Assembly (NCBI GenBank): GCA_963837445.1
Contig: CAWINK010000020.1
Span: 248,001 to 312,000, forward strand
Origin: JACVRW01 sp963837445
GTDB taxonomy: Bacteria; Actinomycetota; Thermoleophilia; Solirubrobacterales; Thermoleophilaceae
Direction of reading: 5' to 3'
Length of the DNA: 64,000 nucleotides
Shown here: one piece after another, positions 27,003-36,262 of the stretch
Layout of the letters: each line of letters begins with the position of its first letter
Numbering within the stretch: position 1 is the stretch's first letter
Translations under genes and position numbers: made by a program
Notes under the pieces: model-generated
Database searches by the model: none
The model's input: only the letters and a program-made list of their open reading frames with translations
What the model was told of the DNA's origin: nothing

Positions 27003-27910
27003 GTGCCGCATGTGCTCGAGGTCCGCGACCTGACGAAGCGCTTCGGAGCGAACGTTGCGGTCGACGGGCTCAGCTTCAAGGCGACGCCCGGCCGCGTGCT
27101 CGGATTCCTGGGTCCGAACGGCGCCGGCAAGACCACGACGCTGCGCACGTTGCTCGGCCTGACGCTGCCCACATCGGGCCGGCGACGGTCGACGGACGGC
27201 TCTACCGCGAGCTGGACGACCCGGTCGGCGAGGTCGGGGCGGTGCTCGAAGGGCCGCAGTTTCATCCCGGCCGCACCGGGCGCAACCACCTCCGCGTGCT
27301 CGCCACGGCGGCCGGGCTGCCCCGCGGCCGGGCGGAGGAGCTGCTCCGGCTCGTGGAGTTGGACGGCGCCGGCGACAAGCGCGTCAAGGGGTACTCGCTC
27401 GGCATGCGCCAGCGGCTCAGCCTCGCCGGGGCGCTGCTCGGCGACCCGCGCGCGCTGGTGCTCGACGAGCCCGCGAACGGGCTCGACCCGCAGGGCATCC
27501 GGTGGCTGCGCGACTTCCTCCGCGCGCGCGCGGCCGAGGGCCGGACCGTCCTCGTCTCCAGCCACGTGCTCGCGGAGATGGCGCAGACCGTGGACGAGGT
27601 GGTGGTGATCAGCCACGGCAAGCTGGTGGCCCAGGGATCGCTGGACGAGCTGACCGAGGGCATCGCCGCGCCGGTGTGGGTGCGCAGCCCGGAGGCGGGG
27701 CGCCTGCGCGAGGCCCTCGTCGCGAAGAGCCACGAGGCCGACGCCGGCGAGGCCGGCGCGGACTGGCTCGCGGTGCGCGGCGCGTCGCTCGAGGACGTCG
27801 GCACGACCGCCGCTGAGAACGGCATCGCCGTCTTCGAGCTCTACCGCCCGCGGCAGTCGCTCGAGAGCGTGTTCTTCGAGCTCACGGGCGGAACGGAGGC
27901 GGGGAGGTGA
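27003..27910 (+). CDS. ABC exporter ATP-binding protein (one frameshift)
   Basis: BcrA/DrrA-type ATPase, about 302 residues. Walker A GPNGAGKTTTLRTLLGL, then a frame change near 27180, followed by EGPQFHPGRTGRNHL, signature YSLGMRQRLSLAGALL, Walker B ALVLDEPANGLDP and the H-loop SSHVLAEM, ending with a typical extra C-terminal domain. Start GTG 27003, or GTG 27012, which is 7 bases after -10 TAGCGT (26999-27004). Overlaps the permease by 4 bases (GTGA). Confidence 0.88.
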
Positions 27911-28648
27911 CCCATCTCGTGGCAGCCGAGCTGCTGAAGCTCCGCACCACCCGGACGTTCTGGGCCCTCGCCGGGACCACGTTCGGGCTGATCCTCTTGA
28001 TCGTTGTCCTGTCGCTGATCCTGGACGACGACGCGCTCGTGTCGAGCGAGAGCACCGTGCGCTCGCTCCTCACCACCGGAGGCCTGGCCGGGCTCTTCAT
28101 GCTCGTGCTCGGCGCGGTGATCGGGGCCGGGCGAGTACCGGCACGGCACCATCGCCTCGATGCTGCTCGTGACCCCCAACCGGCTGCGGGCTGTCGGGGC
28201 GCAGACGCTCGCCAACGCGGTCGGCGGACTCGTCGTCGGCGTCGCGGCCGCCGCCCTCATCGCCGTCATCGTGCTGCCGATCCTGGCGGCGCGCGACGCC
28301 GTGCTACCCGACAGCGGAGTGGTTGCCCGCATCGTCTTCGGCAACGGCCTCTACGGCGCCCTGGCCGCGGCGCTTGGAGTGGCGCTCGGCGCCACTCTGC
28401 GGAACCAGGTGGCCGCCATCGTGACGTTGCTCCTCGTGTTCTTCGTAGTGGACTCGGCCGTCATCGCGCTGGTCGACGGCTACGCCCCGTTCTCGCTCTC
28501 CGGTCTGAGCGCCTCGATCACCGGCACCACTGAGGGCGAGGCGGACATCGACCTGCACCCGCAGGGCATCGCCGTGCTCATCTGGGCGGGCTACACGGCG
28601 GTGCTCGTGGTGCTCGCCGCTTTCCTCACCTCGAAGCGCGACATCTAG
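27907..28648 (+). CDS. ABC exporter permease (one frameshift)
   Basis: ABC-2-like membrane protein, about 247 residues and six helices: FWALAGTTFGLILLIVVLSL, LAGLFMLVLGAVIGAG, then a frame change near 28135 into GTIASMLLVTPNRLRAVGAQ (the cytoplasmic loop motif of this family), GGLVVGVAAAALIAVIVLP, LYGALAAALGVALGATL, VAAIVTLLLVFFVVDSAVIA and GYTAVLVVLAAFLTSKRD. Forms an exporter with the preceding ATPase. Convergent overlap with rmlA at the stop codons. Confidence 0.86.
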
Positions 28649-29712
28649 AGAATCTGCACGTCGGCGCTGTCGCCGACCACGAAGCGGTACGCCTTCGGCA
28701 GCGGCGGGCCGCGGCCGATCGTCACGTTCTTCCCGATCAGGCTGGCCTCGATCCGGTAGTCGAGCCCGGAGATCCGCGATCCCGACATCACGATCGAATG
28801 CTCCAGCTCGGCGTGCTCGATCGTGACGTTGTCGCCGATCGCGGTGTACGGGCCGATGTAGGCGTCCGTGAGCTGGGAGCCGGCGCCGATCACCGCCGGA
28901 CCGCGGACGGTCGAGCGCCGAAGCCGGGCGCCCTCCTCGATCACGACGCGGCCCTCCACGCGGCTGTCGATCAACTCGCCGTCGATCCGCTCGTCCATGT
29001 CGTCGAGGATGAGGCGGTTCGCCTCGAGCATGTCCTCCACCTGGCCGGTGTCCTTCCACCAGCCGTCGACGATGTGCGGATCCACCCGCAGGCCACGGTC
29101 CACGAGCGTCTGGATCGCGTCCGTGATCTCGAGCTCGTCGCGCCACGACGGCTCGATGGAGCGAGCCGCGTCGAATATCGACGACGTGAACATGTAGACG
29201 CCCACGAGCGCAAGGTCCGTCTTCGGCTCCTTCGGCTTCTCCACGAGCCGCGCGACCCGGTTGCCGCCGTCGAGCTCGGCCACCCCGTAGTTCTCGGGGT
29301 CCGGCACGTGCGTGAGCAGTATCAGCGCGTCGGGCTGCTCGGTCCTGAAGGTGTCGACCAGCTTGAGGATCCCGTCGCGCAGCAGGTTGTCGCCGAGGTA
29401 CATCACGAACGGCGAGTCGCCGAGGAACTCCTCCGCCGTCAGGACGGCGTGGGCGAGCCCGCGCGGAGCATCCTGCTCGATGTACGTGATCTGCACGCCG
29501 AACTGCGAGCCGTCGCCCGCGGCCTCGCGCACCTCGGCCCCGGTCTCCGGCGCGATGATGATGCCCACCTCGCTGATGCCGGCCTCCGCCATCGCCTCGA
29601 TCCCGTAGAACAGGACCGGCTTGTTGGCCACCGGCACGAGCTGCTTCGCGCTCGTGTGCGTGAGCGGCCGAAGGCGCGTGCCCTTGCCGCCGGAGAGGAT
29701 CAGTCCCTTCAT
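28645..29712 (-). CDS. rmlA: Glucose-1-phosphate thymidylyltransferase, long form
   Basis: Makes dTDP-glucose from glucose 1-phosphate and dTTP. 355 residues: nucleotidyltransferase start LILSGGKGTRLRPLTH, metal-binding FVMYLGDNLL, LVEKPKEPKTDLALVGVYMF, DGWWKDTGQ, plus a C-terminal left-handed beta-helix hexapeptide domain (about residues 245-345) that marks the long RmlA/StrD-like type. ATG 29712 is 8 bases after -10 TAGCGT (29721-29726, minus strand). Separated from rmlB/rmlD by about 4 kb; rmlC is not in the window. Confidence 0.94.
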   Translation of the reverse strand: MKGLILSGGKGTRLRPLTHTSAKQLVPVANKPVLFYGIEAMAEAGISEVGIIIAPETGAEVREAAGDGSQFGVQITYIEQDAPRGLAHAVLTAEEFLGDSPFVMYLGDNLLRDGILKLVDTFRTEQPDALILLTHVPDPENYGVAELDGGNRVARLVEKPKEPKTDLALVGVYMFTSSIFDAARSIEPSWRDELEITDAIQTLVDRGLRVDPHIVDGWWKDTGQVEDMLEANRLILDDMDERIDGELIDSRVEGRVVIEEGARLRRSTVRGPAVIGAGSQLTDAYIGPYTAIGDNVTIEHAELEHSIVMSGSRISGLDYRIEASLIGKNVTIGRGPPLPKAYRFVVGDSADVQIL

Positions 29713-29723
29713 CGCGGGGGACG

Positions 29724-30158
29724 CTAGTAGACGCCGCCGAGCTTACGGTGGTCCCAGCTCACGATGCGAGTGGGAACGAACGTCAGGCCAACTCGCTTCG
29801 GCGCCTGCGCGGCCACCATCGCCCGCACGTCATCGTTCAGCTCGCCCGCATACCGCGCGAACAGCTCCAGACCGAACTTCTCAACGGCGGCGGGGTCGCG
29901 CGAGATCCCGACCTCGCACTCGAGCATCACGCCGCGCAGCTCGTGGTACTGCACGCCGTCCTCGAGCCCGAGCGTGGCGCGCGGGTCGCGCTCCAGGTTG
30001 CGCGCCTTCTGCGACTTCGCGTAGGTCCAGCCGCGCAGCTCCGCCGCATCGCCCACGAACCAGAGCGCCACCATGTGCGGGACGCCGCGTGGGCCGACCG
30101 TCGCGCACTGCATCACCATCTTCTCGTCGAGGAAGGCGCCGAGCTCCTCGGCCGACAT
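29724..30158 (-). CDS. PPOX-class (pyridoxamine-phosphate-oxidase-like) protein
   Basis: 144 residues with the split-barrel flavin/F420-binding fold: MQCATVGPRGVPHMVALWFV, KARNLERDPRATLGLE, and YHELRGVMLECEVGI. Members use FMN or F420, or bind haem; the cofactor cannot be told here. The ATG at 30158 lies 10 bases after the PafBC stop; a TTG at 30185 would overlap it. Probably cotranscribed with pafBC. Confidence 0.82.
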   Translation of the reverse strand: MSAEELGAFLDEKMVMQCATVGPRGVPHMVALWFVGDAAELRGWTYAKSQKARNLERDPRATLGLEDGVQYHELRGVMLECEVGISRDPAAVEKFGLELFARYAGELNDDVRAMVAAQAPKRVGLTFVPTRIVSWDHRKLGGVY

Positions 30159-30168
30159 CTCGATCTGG

Positions 30169-32199
30169 TTACGCCGTGACGGCAAGCTGCTCTGCAGCCT
30201 CCAGCACCGCGCGCCTGGCCTCCTCGGGCTCGAGTACCACGGCGTCGCCTGCCTCCTTGAGGATCTCGCGGGCGAGCCACTCGTACGACGCGTAGGTGCG
30301 CTCGAAGATCACGGCGCCGTCGGACAGCTCGGTGGCCCCGGGATGGTCCTCGCGGACCCAGCGGGCCCGTTCGGGTGAAACCCAGATGCGCGCCGTGCTG
30401 CCGGAATCCACCTCGCCGGTGGAGAGCCAGCCGTGCACGTCGGGCTCCACCCCCGGGCGCGGCTCGAAGCGCTCGCCGGTCACGTCCACCTGGCGCACGC
30501 GGTCGAGGCGATACGAGCGCGGAGCGTCCTTCTCAAGGTCCCAAGCGTGGATGTACCAGCCCTCCTGGCCGTTCACGAGCTTGTAGGGCTCGAGCGTCCG
30601 CTCGGTGAACTCGTCCTCGTTCTCCTTGTAGTACTCGATCTTCAGGAGCTGCCGCGCGATGATGGCGCCAGAGACCACGCGTGCGACCTTGGAGTCGTCG
30701 CCCTTCGCGGTCGTGATGTGGAGACCGTCCTCCGCGGGGTCCTGGCCGAGCGCGTCCACGATCTTCTTGCGCGCCGAGGCGAGCGAGCCCTCGGGCAGGT
30801 GCTCCCCGATCAGGTCGATCGCAGCCACGAGCGCCTTCGCCTCGAGCGGCAGCAGCCGGGCGGGGCGCGCGAAGTTGTCGCCGTAGGGCTCGGGATCGAC
30901 CTCGATCTGGTCGCCCCGGACCTCGGCGTAGAGCACGTAGGAGCCCCCGCCGAAGTTCACGACGTTCAGCACGTCGATGTCCTGGCGCAGCTCCGTGTCG
31001 GTCACCTGAAGCGACTCGCAGAGCGGTGCCACGTCGAGCTTTTCGCCCACGCGCGCGGCGTCGATCAGGATGCCGGCGAGCGTGACGAGCCGCGCGAAGC
31101 GCTCCGGCCGGATCGGCGACTCGCGGCCCTCGTCGTCGTCGTCGGCCTCCACCTGCTTGCGCCGGCGCGCCGGCTTGGCGAGCTCCGGCGGCTTGGAGTG
31201 GCGCTCGGTCACGAGATCGAGCCGCTCGCGTGCCTCGGTCACCAGCTCCTCCGGGCCCTCGATGCGTGCCTGCTCGCCCAGCCCGAGCACCCAGGAGACC
31301 ATCTGCCGGGAGTTCGCGTAGTCGGTCTCGAAGATCACGCCGCCGTCCGCGTCCTGCACGTCGCCGGCGTGGCCGAAGTGGCGCAGGGCGAGCCAGTCGA
31401 TGCGGTTGGAGAGCCAGATCCGCGCTCGGCCCACGATGTCCCCGAGCTGCCAGTCGGTGCGCGTGGCGTACCCGCGCGGGTCGAAGTCCTCGGGGCGGCT
31501 GAAGTCGTGCTCCGCCTTCGAGGAGTAGCCCACCTTGCCGCGGATGCGGGACACCCGGAACACGCGCACGTCATCGCGCTCGTGCGAATAGCCGATCAGG
31601 TAGAACTGCCCGCCGCGGTAGAGCAGGTGGTACGGGTCCACCTTGCGCTTCTCCTCGGCGTCGCGGCCGATCGTGTAGTAGTCGAAGACGATCGTCTTGC
31701 GGCGGAAGATGGCCGTCTCGACCTTCGACAGCCGCTGCGAGAGCTCGCGCCCGCCCGCGCCGGCGGTGACCGCCAGCGCGACGCTGCGCTGCTCGGGCGC
31801 GTCGAGCGGCGAGGGCTTCCCCCAGGACAGCTGCTGAAGGGCCAGGCGCAGCGGCTCGGCGTAGGCGAACTCGCCGTCGAGCAGCGACAGCGACGTTCGC
31901 AGTGCACCCAGCTCCTTGTCCGTGAACTCGATCGCGGGCAGGTAGAAGTTCTCGGGCGGCAGTGAGTAGTTCTCGGCCTCGTAGTAGCCCTCGGCCGGCT
32001 TGTCGACCTTCAGGTGGATGCCGAGCGACTCGAGCTCCGCGCGGTCGGCGTAGAAGCGCCGCGCGAAGGCCTCGTCGTTCATCTGCGAGTACCCCTCCAC
32101 GTCCTGCTTGATCTCGAGGGCGGAGACCGGCCTGCGCTCCGCCATCAGGAACGAGATCAGTGACAACTGCCGGATGAGCTTCTCTGTGTCCTTAGCCAT
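30169..32199 (-). CDS. pafBC: Fused PafB-PafC WYL-domain transcriptional regulator
   Basis: 676 residues containing two complete HTH-WYL-WCX units. Unit 1: MAKDTEKLIRQLSLISFLMA helix-turn-helix, WYL core TIVFDYYTIGRDAEEKRKVD with PYHLLYRGGQFYLIGYS; unit 2 from about residue 370: RFARLVTLAGILIDAA, LLKIEYYKENEDEFTERTLE and PYKLVNGQEGWYIHAWD. A charged linker (EADDDDEGRE) joins them. In mycobacteria PafB and PafC are separate subunits that together activate the DNA-damage response. ATG 32199 is chosen as the first residue of the conserved start. Confidence 0.9.
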   Translation of the reverse strand: MAKDTEKLIRQLSLISFLMAERRPVSALEIKQDVEGYSQMNDEAFARRFYADRAELESLGIHLKVDKPAEGYYEAENYSLPPENFYLPAIEFTDKELGALRTSLSLLDGEFAYAEPLRLALQQLSWGKPSPLDAPEQRSVALAVTAGAGGRELSQRLSKVETAIFRRKTIVFDYYTIGRDAEEKRKVDPYHLLYRGGQFYLIGYSHERDDVRVFRVSRIRGKVGYSSKAEHDFSRPEDFDPRGYATRTDWQLGDIVGRARIWLSNRIDWLALRHFGHAGDVQDADGGVIFETDYANSRQMVSWVLGLGEQARIEGPEELVTEARERLDLVTERHSKPPELAKPARRRKQVEADDDDEGRESPIRPERFARLVTLAGILIDAARVGEKLDVAPLCESLQVTDTELRQDIDVLNVVNFGGGSYVLYAEVRGDQIEVDPEPYGDNFARPARLLPLEAKALVAAIDLIGEHLPEGSLASARKKIVDALGQDPAEDGLHITTAKGDDSKVARVVSGAIIARQLLKIEYYKENEDEFTERTLEPYKLVNGQEGWYIHAWDLEKDAPRSYRLDRVRQVDVTGERFEPRPGVEPDVHGWLSTGEVDSGSTARIWVSPERARWVREDHPGATELSDGAVIFERTYASYEWLAREILKEAGDAVVLEPEEARRAVLEAAEQLAVTA

Positions 32200-32282
32200 T
32201 GGTGCGCCACGAGAATAAGCAGGAAACCCCGATCTTCGCTCCCCCGGCTGGACCGGGCCCCCGCTATTTGCGAGCATGGGGC

Positions 32283-32831
32283 GTGGCCTTTGACAAGCTG
32301 AAGAACCTCCTCAACGTCGATATCAAGGACGGGCTTCCGGGCAGCGCCGTGGTGCAATCGTCGAGTGTCCCGACCGAGGCGGCGCGCTCGTACAACGTCA
32401 GCATGTGGCTGGATGTGTACGTGGAGGGCCGCGAGCCCTACCGCGTGAAGCACGAGTGCATGGTCAAGGCGGGCAAGCACCCGTGGCCCGGCACGACCCT
32501 GCCGGTGGTCGTGGATCGCGAGAAACCCGAGCGCATCGACATCCAGTGGGACGACGTGAAGACGGTCGACGAGCAGATGGCCGAGGCGCCCGGGCCAGCG
32601 GCCGCTGGCGCGCCTGCCGCGGGCGGGCCGCAGGTGATCGACCTGCGCGGGACCGACCTCGCGGACCAGCTCCGGGGCGCGCTGGCAGCGGCCGGCGCCG
32701 CGCCCGAGGGCGGCGGCAACATGGTCGAGGACCGCATCGCGAAGCTGGAGCGGCTCTCGAAGCTGCGCGAGTCCGGCGTGCTCAGCGAGGCGGAGTTCGA
32801 GGCGGAGAAGGCGCGAATACTGGCCGGCTAG
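32283..32831 (+). CDS. SHOCT-domain protein
   Basis: 182 residues from GTG 32283 (VAFDKLKNLLNVDIKDG). Beta-rich N-terminal domain of unknown family (YNVSMWLDVYVEGREPYRVKH), an Ala/Pro/Gly linker, and a C-terminal SHOCT helix pair EDRIAKLERLSKLRESGVLS. SHOCT modules are short oligomerisation tails found on many bacterial proteins. An ATG at 32276 in another frame encodes only five residues and overlaps this start. Diverges from pafBC and converges on the YhaM-like gene. Confidence 0.75.
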   Translation: MAFDKLKNLLNVDIKDGLPGSAVVQSSSVPTEAARSYNVSMWLDVYVEGREPYRVKHECMVKAGKHPWPGTTLPVVVDREKPERIDIQWDDVKTVDEQMAEAPGPAAAGAPAAGGPQVIDLRGTDLADQLRGALAAAGAAPEGGGNMVEDRIAKLERLSKLRESGVLSEAEFEAEKARILAG

Positions 32832-33838
32832 GCCGCCTCTTCGCGCCGCGCCTGCTCGCGCGTCGCGAAGAAGGCCGACGCCGAGATGCCGCGGTCGAAG
32901 TCTGACCAGCTCGCGCCGTCGGCGAGCGACCGCTCGATGCGGTCGAAGCTGCCGAGGTTGCCGCCGAGGTTGTCCACGAAGTGGACGAGCGTGGCCTCGC
33001 GCGTGCAGGGCACCACCGGGCTGCCGTGCTCGAGCTTGCCGTGGTGGCTCAGGATGATGTGGAGCAGGCCTTCGCTCTCGGCGGGCGGAAAGCTGTCGAT
33101 CCGCTCGATCTCGCGGCGCACCATGTAGTACCCGAGCGGGATCTCGCCGAGCAGCTTGCCGGTGTCGGTGAGCTCGATGGCGCCGTTGATGGAGGCGTAG
33201 ACCTGTGTCTTGCCGATGTCGTGGAGCAGGGCTCCGGTGACGGCGAGCTCGCGGTCGATGCCTCCGCGGAACGGACCGGCCGCCAGGGCGCTCACGCCCT
33301 GGGCCACCGACAGACAGTGCTCGATGAGCCCGTGCCGGTAGGCCTGGTGGTAGTACTTCGCCGCGGGTGCCGAGTGGTAGGCGGCGCCCGTCTCGGTGGA
33401 GCGGTCGATCAGCCGTGCGAGCAGCGTTCGGAGGTGCGGCCGCTGGATCGTCTCGATCAGCGCCTCCAGGTCGGCGGCCATCTCCTCGTAGGGCCGCGCC
33501 GGGGCCTCGGTGAGGTCGGCGAGCTCGTACTCGTCCTCCGCCGCCACCCGCATCCGCTTGACCGTGACGGCGGCGCCGTAGCGCTCGTCCACCGAGTAGC
33601 GGCCGAGCACGCGGATCACGGAGCCCGTCGGGCAGATCGGGGCCAGGGCCTCGACCTCATCCCAGATCACGGCCTCGACAGCGCCCGTGGTGTCGCCGAG
33701 CTGGAGCTTCAGAAAGGGGTCGCCGTTGCGCCGCTGGCGCCTCGTGTGGCCGCGCACCACGAAGACCTCGTTGACCTCCTGGCCGTCGGCGAGGTCGCGC
33801 ACGAAGCATCTGTCTGGGGTGAGCGTTGTCTGCTCCAT
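32828..33838 (-). CDS. OB-fold plus HD-domain 3'-5' exoribonuclease, YhaM-like
   Basis: 336 residues. N-terminal OB nucleic-acid-binding fold (NEVFVVRGHTRRQRRNGDPF, LKLQLGDTTGAVEAVIWD), then an HD phosphohydrolase domain with YRHGLIEHCLSVAQ, LLHDIGKTQVY and ILSHHGKLEHGSP supplying metal ligands, matching the YhaM/CBF1 family that degrades RNA or single-stranded DNA from the 3' end. Single gene; its stop overlaps that of the SHOCT gene. Confidence 0.88.
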   Translation of the reverse strand: MEQTTLTPDRCFVRDLADGQEVNEVFVVRGHTRRQRRNGDPFLKLQLGDTTGAVEAVIWDEVEALAPICPTGSVIRVLGRYSVDERYGAAVTVKRMRVAAEDEYELADLTEAPARPYEEMAADLEALIETIQRPHLRTLLARLIDRSTETGAAYHSAPAAKYYHQAYRHGLIEHCLSVAQGVSALAAGPFRGGIDRELAVTGALLHDIGKTQVYASINGAIELTDTGKLLGEIPLGYYMVRREIERIDSFPPAESEGLLHIILSHHGKLEHGSPVVPCTREATLVHFVDNLGGNLGSFDRIERSLADGASWSDFDRGISASAFFATREQARREEAA

Positions 33839-33888
33839 TTGGACTTGCCAAGGTAAGGCCGGACTCGGACGGTTTAGCCTGCCGGGTT

Positions 33889-34569
33889 ATGGGCGTGCTC
33901 GTGGCCGGTGGGACCGGAGCTCTGGGTAGCGCGGTCGTGCACGAGCTGCTCGACTCGGGCTACGACTGCACGGTCACCTGGATCCTGGACAAGGAGCGCG
34001 AGCGCGCCGAGGCCGAGTTCGGCGACCGTGCCAAGTTCGTGCGCGCCGACCTGGTCGATCCGCAGGGCGGGGCGGCCGATGCCGTCGCCGCGGTGGATGA
34101 TCTCGAGGCGGTGGTGAACCTCGTCGGCGGGTTCTTCTCCGGCCCGCTCGTGCACGAGACGGAGTGGCACGACTTCGACCGCATGCTGCGACTCAACGTC
34201 TCGCCCGCCTTCAACCTCGCGTCCGCGGCGATGCCGCTCATGCTGGAGCGCGGAGGCGGCTCGTTCGTGGCGGTCTCGGCGCGTCCCGCGCTGAGGCCGT
34301 TCGCAGGCGCTGGGGCCTACGTGACCGCGAAGGCGGCCGTGCTCGCCTTCGTCCATGCGCTCGACGCCGACTACCGCTCGAAGGGCATCCGCGCCAACGC
34401 GATCCTGCCGAGCGTGATCGACACACCCGCGAACCGCGCCGCCGAGCCCGACGCCGACCACTCGAAGTGGGTCCTGCCGGCCGAGATAGCGCAGGTCGTG
34501 CGCTTCCTGGTCTCGGACGACTCGGCGGTGACGAGCGGTGCCGCGATCCCCGTCTACGGTCGCGCGTAG
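33889..34569 (+). CDS. Short-chain dehydrogenase/reductase
   Basis: 226-residue Rossmann-fold oxidoreductase: VLVAGGTGALGSAVVHELL (dinucleotide-binding), NLVGGFFSG at the NNAG position, catalytic Ser-Tyr-Lys in VAVSARPALRPFAGAGAYVTAKAAV, and IRANAILPSVIDTPANR. Substrate unknown. ATG 33889 lies 8 bases after TAGCCT (33875-33880), suggesting a leaderless mRNA. The last 29 bases are duplicated exactly at 36263-36291. Confidence 0.88.
   Translation: MGVLVAGGTGALGSAVVHELLDSGYDCTVTWILDKERERAEAEFGDRAKFVRADLVDPQGGAADAVAAVDDLEAVVNLVGGFFSGPLVHETEWHDFDRMLRLNVSPAFNLASAAMPLMLERGGGSFVAVSARPALRPFAGAGAYVTAKAAVLAFVHALDADYRSKGIRANAILPSVIDTPANRAAEPDADHSKWVLPAEIAQVVRFLVSDDSAVTSGAAIPVYGRA
34541..34569 (+). repeat. 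29-bp exact repeat, copy 1 (3' end of SDR gene)
   Basis: Encodes the last residues and stop of the SDR (IPVYGRA). Identical to 36263-36291, 1.7 kb downstream in the same orientation. Confidence 0.9.
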
Positions 34570-34575
34570 AGGCTG

Positions 34576-36114
34576 CTAGAAGGTCGTGCAGCCGAAGGCG
34601 CGCGGGATCGTCTGGCTGCAGCGGATGCCATCCCTCGAGATGAAGAAGTCTTGGAGCAGCACGATGGTGTTGCCCACCCTGCCGCGGCCGCCCGCGAGGA
34701 GGTGAAGCCGCAGCCGCACGAATGGCTGATCCGTGGCGAACCCGACGGACTGGTTCCTCGCTTTGTTCCCGGGCTCGGGGAAGCAACGGAGGGCCAGGTG
34801 GCGCGGCGGCTTCGCGGGGTCGCTGTTGGGCTCCGTGTCCAGCTCGCAGGGCTTCGTCCCGACGTCCCAGAAGGTGAACTGCCGGCTCGTCGCGATGGAG
34901 ATCGTCTTGACGTCGATCCTGATGCAGCGCGCGAGCACCGTGCCGCCGGGAGGCCCTCCGGCCGAACTTGGGGTGAAGCGCGCGGCACACTTTGCCTTCA
35001 CCGGATCGGGCCGGTCCGGGTCGATCCGAACTCCGATCACTGGCGTGAGCACATCCGGCGGCGGGACCGGCGGCGCGATGCGCTCCGCGTGCGCCACGGC
35101 GAAATAGCAGCGCCGTTGGAACTCGCGCCTGCGCCCGTTGATCAGCACGTCCACCTCGAGGCGCACGTACGCGGACTGAAGGAATGGGTCCCGCTCGTGC
35201 TGTTCAGTGCTCTGCACCTCGAATGGCCAGCGGTACTCGCCCTTCACGTAGCTTGAGCGGCTGAGATCCGCCAGGACGAGCCCCTCCGCTTCTCCGGCGA
35301 GCCGGTAGCGCACGTCGCGAACGCTGATCCTCGCATCCTCGACCCCCTCCAGCCGGAACAGAAATCCCCTTACCATGGTGTGGTCGATGATGCTGAACGG
35401 GAGGACGCATCGCAGCGTCACACGCCCTTCCCGCCGGGGCGCGCTCCGCGTGTAGAGCCAGTCCTCAGTCTCGCCGCCGCTCGTCGCCACGCCCTGCCCG
35501 CCGCCGCCCATGTGCGGGACGGCCGGGCCCGAGTGCACCTGGACGCGCCACCAGAATTGCCTCGGCACGCGCCCGGCCCGGAACCTGAGCGTCACAAGCG
35601 CGATCCGATCCTCGCCGAGCGAGGCGGGCTCGATCGCCATGTTCTGGATCCCCCACTCGGGGCCGCAGCGCCGGCTGCCGCCGTCGGCCCAGTCGCCGTC
35701 CCGGTTCCAGTCGAACCAGGCGTTGGCGTAGATCGGCAACGACGGGTCCGCGCGGCTCGCGTCGACCGCCACAGTCAAGGTGCTGGTCGCGCACCGCCGC
35801 GGGGTGAGCCCAGCGCCGTCGTCGTTGTCGCGGTCGACCTGGCGAGAGTCGGCCTCGCCGCTCCAGCCGCCGATGCTCGGCCCCGAGGTCGAGTGGCGCG
35901 GGCCGCCGCTGGCCGCGCGTGACGGGAAGGTTCCCCTTACTTGCGGCTTACCCGCGTAGCCCGCCGGCCTGCCGTCCGGTGCGTCCCCGTAGTCGAGTCC
36001 GGACTGGGCCGTCAGTAGGTCCGATGCGCCGAGTGGAACAAACGATGAGGATGCCGTTGCGGGAGGAGCGGCGGCGAGCACGGCTACCACCGCGAGAGCC
36101 AGCGCGGGGCGCAT
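34576..36114 (-). CDS. Secreted GEVED-like domain protein
   Basis: 512 residues. Signal peptide (ALALAVVAVLAAAPPATASS), then LDYGDAPDGRPAGY, an acidic metal-like loop WFDWNRDGDWADGG, and GETEDWLYT, which together resemble the GEVED/DYGDAP extracellular beta domain. The second half (from about residue 230) is another beta-rich region with paired cysteines (RRCYFAVAH, KPCELDTE, ALRCFPE, IRCSQ). Probably surface exposed; function unknown. A -10-like GATACT ends 6 bases before the ATG. Converges on the SDR gene with a 6-base gap. Confidence 0.75.
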   Translation of the reverse strand: MRPALALAVVAVLAAAPPATASSSFVPLGASDLLTAQSGLDYGDAPDGRPAGYAGKPQVRGTFPSRAASGGPRHSTSGPSIGGWSGEADSRQVDRDNDDGAGLTPRRCATSTLTVAVDASRADPSLPIYANAWFDWNRDGDWADGGSRRCGPEWGIQNMAIEPASLGEDRIALVTLRFRAGRVPRQFWWRVQVHSGPAVPHMGGGGQGVATSGGETEDWLYTRSAPRREGRVTLRCVLPFSIIDHTMVRGFLFRLEGVEDARISVRDVRYRLAGEAEGLVLADLSRSSYVKGEYRWPFEVQSTEQHERDPFLQSAYVRLEVDVLINGRRREFQRRCYFAVAHAERIAPPVPPPDVLTPVIGVRIDPDRPDPVKAKCAARFTPSSAGGPPGGTVLARCIRIDVKTISIATSRQFTFWDVGTKPCELDTEPNSDPAKPPRHLALRCFPEPGNKARNQSVGFATDQPFVRLRLHLLAGGRGRVGNTIVLLQDFFISRDGIRCSQTIPRAFGCTTF

Positions 36115-36262
36115 GGGCTGAGTATCTGCCCACCGGCGCCCTGGGTCAAGCCGGGGCGCGGCGCTTCGAGTAGGGGACCAGATCGACTCGACCCATGGCG
36201 CCCGCCGACACGCGACCTCTTCCAGCCGACCTCGGCGCGTCGGTGATGAGCACGTTGGTCAT

